Of a DNA stretch of 11,162 nucleotides, positions 7,455 through 11,162 are shown piece after piece. The position numbers and the translations under genes are program-made. The notes below the pieces were generated by a model. It was given only the letters and a program-made list of their open reading frames with translations, did no database searches and was not told the origin of the DNA. The DNA is from Angelakisella sp. Its GTDB lineage: Bacteria > Bacillota > Clostridia > Oscillospirales > Ruminococcaceae. Each line of letters begins with the position of its first letter. Within the stretch, counting starts at the first letter, position 1. The stretch covers positions 1 to 11,162 of the forward strand of contig JAHHTR010000068.1 of the NCBI GenBank assembly GCA_020024515.1, given 5' to 3'.

Positions 7455-7560
7455 ATTAAAATGAAAATAATATAAATATATTATAGTAAAATTTAATCTG
7501 TATTAGTTGTAATAAACAAATATATATCTAATTTTGTCGATATTTATTACGAAATGTCCA

Positions 7561-7589
7561 TTGATTTCATATAACATATTTATTATAAT
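7561..7589 (+). promoter_or_regulatory. Sigma-A-type promoter of the FMN-binding lipoprotein gene
   Basis: TTGATT (7561-7566), a 17-base spacer and perfect TATAAT (7584-7589). The start would lie near 7596, leaving a leader of about 60 bases before the ATG at 7658. A partial ATTTTGT motif ends 18 bases upstream of the -35 box. Confidence 0.55.
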
Positions 7590-7657
7590 TTTAACGTAAT
7601 TATTTAAAATTGTATTACAGTATGCAATAACTTATAAAAATGATTGGAGAAAAGAAT

Positions 7658-8047
7658 ATGAAAAATATATTCAGAAAAGTTTCAGCAGTAGCTATTGTTT
7701 GTGCACTTGCTGTATCAATGGTTGCATGTGGCGGTAAAGAAGAAACAGGCACATCATACAAAGCAGGCACATACACTGCAAAAGCAACAGGTATGGCTGA
7801 AATGACAGTAACTGTTACTGTTTCAGAAAAAGAAATTACAGACATCAAAATTGAACATACAGAAACACCTGAAATAGGAGGCCCTGTTGTTGAAGACTTC
7901 ACAAAAAAGATTAAAGAAATTCAAGGTCTTGGTATTGATACAGTATCAGGCGCTACACTTACATCAAACGCTGTAATCAATGGCGTTGCAGACTGCCTAA
8001 AACAAGCAGGTGCTGATGTAGATGCTCTTAAAACTATCAAAGGCTAA
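7658..8047 (+). CDS. Small FMN-binding lipoprotein (extracytoplasmic electron carrier)
   Basis: The start at 7658 is preferred over the ATG six codons upstream (7640). TTGGAGA (7644-7650) is correctly placed for 7658, and the resulting N-terminus, MKNIFRKVSA, is a normal signal peptide. The product is 129 residues: lipobox MVAC (C24), a short linker, then a single FMN-binding domain (about 36-115) with DTVSGAT (94-100), where T100 is the expected covalent FMN site for an ApbE-type transferase. It is similar along its length to the C-terminal domain of the divergent reductase; both share YTAK near the domain start and GATLTSN at the flavin site. Like PplA-type proteins, it could ferry electrons from a membrane flavin or quinone system to the reductase outside the membrane. 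ApbE and the membrane donor are not in this window. Confidence 0.88.
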   Translation: MKNIFRKVSAVAIVCALAVSMVACGGKEETGTSYKAGTYTAKATGMAEMTVTVTVSEKEITDIKIEHTETPEIGGPVVEDFTKKIKEIQGLGIDTVSGATLTSNAVINGVADCLKQAGADVDALKTIKG

Positions 8048-8061
8048 AAATTTCACTCTTG

Positions 8062-8102
8062 AAAACCATACTTCTTGTAATAATATGAAGTATGGTTTTT
8101 TT
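8062..8102 (+). terminator. Intrinsic terminator after the FMN-binding lipoprotein gene
   Basis: A perfect 13-base stem (AAAACCATACTTC at 8062-8074 with GAAGTATGGTTTT at 8087-8099, 12-base loop) followed by a T run to 8102. It lies 15 bases after the stop codon and isolates this gene from the metal-transport operon downstream. Confidence 0.92.
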
Positions 8103-8144
8103 GTTTATGGTATATCTTCATAAAATCAAAACCATAACATAAAA

Positions 8145-8234
8145 TAATAAGTATTAATAATATATTGACAATTATATTTCTTTCACATATAATTGTATGT
8201 GAAAGAATGTCGAAATATAGGTTAATACTTATTA
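8145..8234. promoter_or_regulatory. Nested 90-base palindrome around the metal-operon promoter
   Basis: The outer arms TAATAAGTATTAA (8145-8157) and TTAATACTTATTA (8222-8234) are perfect 13-base inverted repeats. Inside them TATATT and GACA recur on both strands. At the centre is a near-perfect 30-base palindrome, TTCTTTCACATA (8178-8189) with TATGTGAAAGAA (8196-8207), mismatched at a single pair. One half carries seven extra bases (8171-8177), which set the 17-base promoter spacing. The central palindrome covers the -10 box, so a dimeric repressor bound there would block transcription, and the outer arms could hold a second dimer. It does not match the CopY, CsoR or Fur box consensus as I know them. 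Confidence 0.7.
8165..8193 (+). promoter_or_regulatory. Consensus sigma-A promoter of the metal-transport operon
   Basis: TTGACA (8165-8170), exactly 17 bases, TATAAT (8188-8193): a full consensus promoter. A promoter this strong needs repression, which fits the palindrome overlapping its -10 box. The start near 8200 gives a leader of about 74 bases before the first ATG at 8274. Confidence 0.88.
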
Positions 8235-8273
8235 ACATCACTTTTCATATTTCATTAATTAGGAGGCTTTTTG

Positions 8274-8354
8274 ATGAAACAACACCGTTTTTGGGCTTGG
8301 TGTGCCGTAATCAGTATGTTTATGGTTATGATAACCGGTTACAAACACAAATAA
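8274..8354 (+). CDS. 26-residue single-pass membrane peptide
   Basis: An ORF of 26 codons with a strong AGGAGG site (8261-8266), seven bases before the ATG. The product starts MKQHRFWAW, has a hydrophobic core of about 16 residues rich in Met, Val and Ile, and ends TGYKHK, so both ends are basic, as in a small inner-membrane protein. It is the first gene after the consensus promoter and lies 19 bases upstream of the DUF6110-like gene. The ribosome binding site, the clean membrane-peptide pattern and the operon position argue that it is real. No function is known to me. It may be a regulator or subunit of the P-type ATPase, like other small peptides that bind transporters, or only a leader peptide. 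Confidence 0.65.
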   Translation: MKQHRFWAWCAVISMFMVMITGYKHK

Positions 8355-8373
8355 TAGAAAGAGGGAATATATT

Positions 8374-8685
8374 ATGCGTAGTTACACAAAATTAGCTTGC
8401 TTTGTTGGTGGCGTACTTTTTGGTTCTCTTGGCTTCAAACTTCTTACAAGTAAAGATGCCAAAAAAGTTTATACACATGTTACAGCTGCCGGCTTGCGCA
8501 TGAAAGATTCAGTTATGGAAACAGTAGTATCTGTACAAGAAAATGCAGGTGATATATTGGCATCTGCAAAAGATTTGAATGAGGAGCGTGCAGCCAAAGA
8601 CGAACTTGAAAAAGCTGAAGCTCAAATTTGTGATTGTGAAGAAGATTGTAAAGAATGCTGTGGAGAGGCTTGCACAGAAGCCTAA
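8374..8685 (+). CDS. DUF6110-like membrane protein with Cys-rich metal-binding tail
   Basis: A 103-residue protein. Residues 6-24 form one membrane segment with closely spaced glycines (G12, G13, G17, G20, a possible glycine zipper). Residues 28-80 are an amphipathic charged helix region (KKVYTHVTAAGLRMKDSVME, then VQENAGDILASAKDLNEERA). The tail (81-103) is rich in Cys and Glu, with C86, C88, C92, C95, C96 and C100, suited to binding soft or borderline metals. It matches what I remember of the DUF6110 family found beside heavy-metal ATPases in Clostridia. Its plan of a glycine-rich TM, a TA-x-GLR segment, a helix and a metal-binding tail also resembles mycobacterial PacL1 (DUF1490), the partner of CtpC. 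The likely role is a membrane scaffold or metal chaperone for the ATPase downstream. The ribosome binding site AGAAAGAGGG (8355-8364) supports the start. Confidence 0.8.
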   Translation: MRSYTKLACFVGGVLFGSLGFKLLTSKDAKKVYTHVTAAGLRMKDSVMETVVSVQENAGDILASAKDLNEERAAKDELEKAEAQICDCEEDCKECCGEACTEA

Positions 8686-8703
8686 CAATATTATGCAAGT
8701 AGG

Positions 8704-8728
8704 AGGAGTCATCTATGACTCCTTTTTT
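8704..8728 (+). terminator. Terminator-like hairpin inside the operon (possible attenuator)
   Basis: AGGAGTCA (8704-8711) and TGACTCCT (8716-8723) form an 8-base perfect stem with a TCTA loop, followed directly by TTTTTT (8723-8728). It lies between the DUF6110-like gene and the ATPase gene, so it should lower ATPase expression relative to the small proteins. The 5' arm includes part of a ribosome binding site, and the ATG of a 13-codon ORF lies in the loop and 3' arm, so translation there could disrupt it. Confidence 0.65.
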
Positions 8729-8756
8729 AATTTTTAATGGAGGAAATTTAATATGA
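8715..8756 (+). CDS. 13-codon ORF, possible leader peptide coupled to the ATPase gene
   Basis: ATG at 8715 follows AGGAGG (8701-8706) by eight bases. The ORF encodes MTPFLIFNGGNLI and ends in a TGA that overlaps the ATPase start codon (ATGA, 8753-8756), a classic arrangement for translational coupling. Its start region lies inside the terminator-like hairpin at 8704-8728. It may be a leader peptide, or a chance product of a good ribosome binding site in an AT-rich spacer; the peptide itself resembles nothing I know. Confidence 0.35.
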   Translation: MTPFLIFNGGNLI

Positions 8757-10864
8757 ATGCAGTTATTTTGCACGAAAGTAGCGGAAGAATAAGACTACGT
8801 TTAAATCAAAAAAAACTGACTCTTCAACAAGCTGATATGCTTGAAATATGGTTTCAAAAACAACATTGGGTTCGTCATGTAACTGTACACGAACGCACAC
8901 AATGTATAATTTTATACTACAAAGGAAACAGACAACAAGTTTTAAACAGTATAAAAAATTTTTCTTGGGACATCGCAAAACAAAACATTACTTTGCCAAC
9001 TCACAGCACAAGACAGCTTAACAGAGAATTTGAAGAAAAATTGGTTGCTAAAATTGTATCTAAAATAGCATGCACTTTATTTTTACCCAAACCTTTGAGA
9101 ATTGCTAAAATTATATATACCGCTGTTCCGTTTGTTTTTAAAGGTATACGTTGCTTAATCAAAGGAAAAATGAAAGTAGAATTACTTGATTCCATATCTA
9201 TCGGAATTTCAATAGCAACAAAAGATTTTTCAACAGCAGGTACTGTAATGTTCCTATTGCAAATAGGTGAACTTTTGGAAGAATGGACAAGAAAAAAATC
9301 AGTTGAAGACTTGGCTCAATGTATGTCTCTCAATGTAGACAGAGTATGGTTGGATACACCTAGCGGAGAAATACTTACACCTATTTCACAAATACAGGTA
9401 GGTGATAGAATTATTGTTCGTGTAGGTGGAATTATTCCGATAGATGGAGAGATTGTTCATGGTGAAGTTATGGTAAATCAGGCATCACTTACAGGTGAAT
9501 CCGTACCTATTCCAAAACATAAAAACAGCACAGTATATGCCGGAACAATAGTAGAGGAAGGAGAATGTATTTTAGAAGTTAAACAGATTTCAGGGCAAAG
9601 TAGATATGAGCAAATAGTAAAAATGATTGAACAATCCGAACAAATGAAATGTGCCGCTGAAAATAAAGCCACAAATCTTGCTGACAAATTAGTACCTTAT
9701 ACTTTTGCCGGAAGTTTATTGAGTTACATTTTTACAAGGAATTTGACAAGAGCATTATCGGTGCTTATGGTTGATTTTTCTTGCGCATTAAAACTTGCTA
9801 TGCCACTTACTGTCCTATCCGCTATGCGTGAAGCAGGAAAAGAGCACATCACAGTAAAGGGTGGTAGATTTCTTGAAATAATATCAAAAGCAGACACTAT
9901 TGTTTTTGATAAAACAGGTACTCTTACCTATGCTTGTCCAAAAGTAGAGTGTATTATTCCATTTAACAATCAAAACGAAAATGAAATGTTACGTTTAGCA
10001 GCGTGTTTGGAAGAACATTTTCCACATTCTATGGCAAATGCAGTTGTAGAAGAAGCCAAAAATCGTGGACTTTCTCATGAAGAAGTACATTCCAAAATAG
10101 AATATATAGTTGCACATGGTATAGCAAGTATGGTTAATAATGAACGGGTTTTGATAGGTAGCGCCCACTTTGTTTTTGAAGATGAAGGTTGTGTAATTCC
10201 GGAAGGTGAACAGGAACGTTTCGATTCTTTACCTTCTGAATATTCACATTTATATCTTGCTGTTGCAGGTAAACTCAATGCCGTTATTTGCATTTCAGAT
10301 CCATTACGTCAAGAGGCACATACTGTTCTTTCTGCACTACGTAAACTTGGATTTGAAAAAACTGTTATGCTTACCGGTGACAGTTACCGTACAGCTGCAG
10401 CAATAGCAAAACAAGTTGGTGTAGACTATTTTCGTGCGGAAGTTCTCCCCGAGGATAAAGCTAAATACATAGCTGAACTTAGAAAAAATGGACATACTGT
10501 AATTATGGTTGGTGACGGTATTAATGATTCTCTCGCTTTGTCAGAAGCAGATGTTGGTATTGCCATAAATGACGGAGCAGCCATTGCACAGGAAATTGCC
10601 GATATTACTATTGCTGCTGAAAATTTATGGGAGCTTGTCAGAATAAAAGAAATTTCTTTGGCTTTGATGCGACGTATTAAAACAAATTATGGTTTTGTGT
10701 TAGGCTTTAACGGAACTTTGATTGCACTTGGTGTAACCGGAATTATTTCACCTGCAACATCTGCAACACTACATAATCTTTCTACACTTGGTGTCAGTTT
10801 GCATAGTATGAGCAACCTACCTAATCCTAAATCAGAAAAAATATCTTATAATAACAATATATAA
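8753..10864 (+). CDS. P1B-type heavy-metal transporting ATPase, unusual metal site
   Basis: A 703-residue membrane pump. Residues 1-75 look like a ferredoxin-like HMA_2 domain without the CxxC metal motif. Hydrophobic segments lie near 117-135, 146-175, 311-328, 332-358, 645-665 and 667-687. Catalytic motifs are intact: TGES (247-250), the phosphorylated Asp in DKTGT (D386), TGD (541-543) and GDGIND (587-592). Two features are unusual. The intramembrane CPx site of standard heavy-metal pumps reads DFSCALKLAMP (341-351), with Ser-Cys-Ala and no Pro in that position. The nucleotide-binding HP dipeptide reads HS (H425-S426). The transported metal therefore cannot be predicted by the usual rules. 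The DUF6110-like neighbour suggests efflux of zinc, manganese, iron or a similar ion, as for CtpC-type pumps. GGAGG (8739-8743) supports the start, and the ATG overlaps the stop of the short ORF upstream. Confidence 0.92.
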   Translation: MNAVILHESSGRIRLRLNQKKLTLQQADMLEIWFQKQHWVRHVTVHERTQCIILYYKGNRQQVLNSIKNFSWDIAKQNITLPTHSTRQLNREFEEKLVAKIVSKIACTLFLPKPLRIAKIIYTAVPFVFKGIRCLIKGKMKVELLDSISIGISIATKDFSTAGTVMFLLQIGELLEEWTRKKSVEDLAQCMSLNVDRVWLDTPSGEILTPISQIQVGDRIIVRVGGIIPIDGEIVHGEVMVNQASLTGESVPIPKHKNSTVYAGTIVEEGECILEVKQISGQSRYEQIVKMIEQSEQMKCAAENKATNLADKLVPYTFAGSLLSYIFTRNLTRALSVLMVDFSCALKLAMPLTVLSAMREAGKEHITVKGGRFLEIISKADTIVFDKTGTLTYACPKVECIIPFNNQNENEMLRLAACLEEHFPHSMANAVVEEAKNRGLSHEEVHSKIEYIVAHGIASMVNNERVLIGSAHFVFEDEGCVIPEGEQERFDSLPSEYSHLYLAVAGKLNAVICISDPLRQEAHTVLSALRKLGFEKTVMLTGDSYRTAAAIAKQVGVDYFRAEVLPEDKAKYIAELRKNGHTVIMVGDGINDSLALSEADVGIAINDGAAIAQEIADITIAAENLWELVRIKEISLALMRRIKTNYGFVLGFNGTLIALGVTGIISPATSATLHNLSTLGVSLHSMSNLPNPKSEKISYNNNI

Positions 10865-10888
10865 ATAGCAATCACTACTTTCATAAGT

Positions 10889-10930
10889 AATAACCACCAT
10901 TTTTATTGTATAGTAAAAATGATGGTTATT
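10889..10930 (+). terminator. Probable terminator of the metal-transport operon
   Basis: A 17-base stem with one mismatch (10889-10905 with 10914-10930, 8-base loop) lies 24 bases after the ATPase stop codon. The run after it is AT-rich (ATTATTAATC) and not a pure T tract, so termination may be less efficient than at the other sites in this window. Confidence 0.65.
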
Positions 10931-11087
10931 ATTAATCTATTCTCTCTATAACTTATAAAATAACAAGCAAATGATGTTATTCTATAAAAGATAATACAAA
11001 AATTTATAGTATGATTTTAAAAATTAAAGAAATTATCAAGAATGTGGTTACAATTTTTTAACTTTATAAAATTTACAAACAAAGAAA

Positions 11088-11112
11088 GACGTGAACAAAG
11101 CTTGTTCACGTC
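11088..11112 (-). terminator. GC-richer hairpin, possible minus-strand terminator
   Basis: GACGTGAACAA (11088-11098) pairs perfectly with TTGTTCACGTC (11102-11112) around a 3-base loop. Reading the minus strand, the stem is followed by TTTCTTTGTTTG, which resembles a terminator tail for a gene entering from beyond the right edge. A second small hairpin, GTGGC with GCCAC (11118-11122 and 11128-11132), lies beside it. It could instead be structured DNA at the end of a mobile element. Confidence 0.35.
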
Positions 11113-11125
11113 CAATTGTGGCTGT

Positions 11126-11152
11126 TTGCCACTGGCGGGAGTAATGTATAAT
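11126..11152 (+). promoter_or_regulatory. Weak candidate promoter at the right edge
   Basis: TTGCCA (11126-11131) and a perfect TATAAT (11147-11152) are separated by only 15 bases; shifting the -35 to TTTGCC (11125-11130) gives 16. No start codon follows within the window, so the target gene, if any, is outside. Confidence 0.25.
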
Positions 11153-11162
11153 ACACTAGATT

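Larger units (their letters stand above)
7354..7657. other. Divergent regulatory gap between the two flavin lipoprotein genes
   Basis: This 304-base AT-rich gap contains no ORF. It holds a candidate minus-strand promoter for the reductase, a good plus-strand promoter for the small lipoprotein, and three copies of an ATTTTGT-centred motif that may be operators. No riboswitch or terminator fold was recognised. Confidence 0.6.
10865..11162. other. Non-coding right-hand region
   Basis: These 298 bases contain no ORF with a ribosome binding site on either strand. They hold the ATPase terminator, a short inverted repeat AATAACA/TGTTATT (10959-10965 and 10975-10981), and a hairpin plus promoter-like sequence in the last 80 bases. 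The last 80 bases are visibly richer in G and C than the preceding 150, which may mark the border of another gene or element beyond the window. Confidence 0.5.

Noticed and set aside
7640..7657. Upstream ATG adding six residues to the FMN-binding lipoprotein
   Set aside because: The only good ribosome binding site (7644-7650) lies downstream of this ATG, and starting at 7658 gives a standard signal peptide.
8145..8234. Palindrome as an RNA riboswitch or leader hairpin
   Set aside because: The predicted transcription start near 8200 leaves only one half of the palindrome in the RNA, so it most likely acts as DNA.
8145..8234. Palindrome as a MITE with target-site duplication
   Set aside because: The terminal inverted repeats are suggestive, but no direct repeat flanks them and no second copy is visible in the window.
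8053..8241. Minus-strand ORF of 62 codons
   Set aside because: It spans the terminator and the palindromic operator; its partial similarity to the plus-strand ORF reflects only the palindrome.
8165..8395. Plus-strand ORF across the operon promoter
   Set aside because: It covers the promoter and palindrome, overlaps the 26-codon ORF and the DUF6110-like gene in another frame, and has no ribosome binding site.

Overview
The window is very AT-rich, with AT-rich codon use, strong AGGAGG-type ribosome binding sites, lipoproteins with lipoboxes and several intrinsic terminators. This points to a low-GC anaerobic Bacillota (Clostridia-like). A rubredoxin-type flavoprotein, a flavinylated surface reductase and a gene pair with late-sporulation-type promoters suggest a strictly anaerobic, probably spore-forming, perhaps gut-associated bacterium. 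The genus cannot be named from this sequence. There are no tRNA, rRNA, CRISPR or recognisable transposase genes.

Layout, left to right. (1) 126-1440: a promoter, a small gene broken by a -1 frameshift (188-546), and an intact YwqG/DUF1963-family gene. (2) 1579-2211: a flavin reductase-like domain fused to a rubredoxin domain (high-molecular-weight rubredoxin type), ending at a bidirectional terminator shared with the next gene. (3) 2285-4404: a divergent pair, a probable spore-surface protein with a 33-residue all Ser/Thr tract (minus strand) and a GT-B glycosyltransferase (plus strand). Back-to-back sigma-K-like promoters lie between them. The obvious hypothesis is that the glycosyltransferase decorates the Thr tract. 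(4) 4541-8047: an AraC-family regulator converging on a large secreted lipoprotein reductase (FAD domain plus C-terminal FMN-binding domain). A small FMN-binding lipoprotein is transcribed divergently from it. The reductase and lipoprotein look like parts of an extracytoplasmic flavin electron-transfer chain. The residues that bind fumarate in classical fumarate reductases appear to be replaced, so its electron acceptor is unknown. (5) 8145-10864: a metal-transport operon. A consensus promoter is embedded in a nested palindrome, followed by a 26-residue membrane peptide, a DUF6110-like membrane protein with a Cys-rich tail, a 13-codon ORF overlapping a terminator hairpin, and a P1B-type ATPase with non-canonical metal-site residues. 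(6) 10865-11162: non-coding, with a terminator-like hairpin, a second hairpin and a possible promoter at the right edge, where sequence composition changes.

The most promising candidate for an undescribed system is region 5. Its small DUF6110-like protein resembles, in architecture and in part of its sequence as I remember it, the mycobacterial PacL (DUF1490) proteins that scaffold the CtpC efflux ATPase. Region 4 (reductase of unknown substrate plus FMN carrier) and region 3 (Thr-rich spore protein plus its own glycosyltransferase) come next. All family assignments are from reading the translations; no database search was possible.
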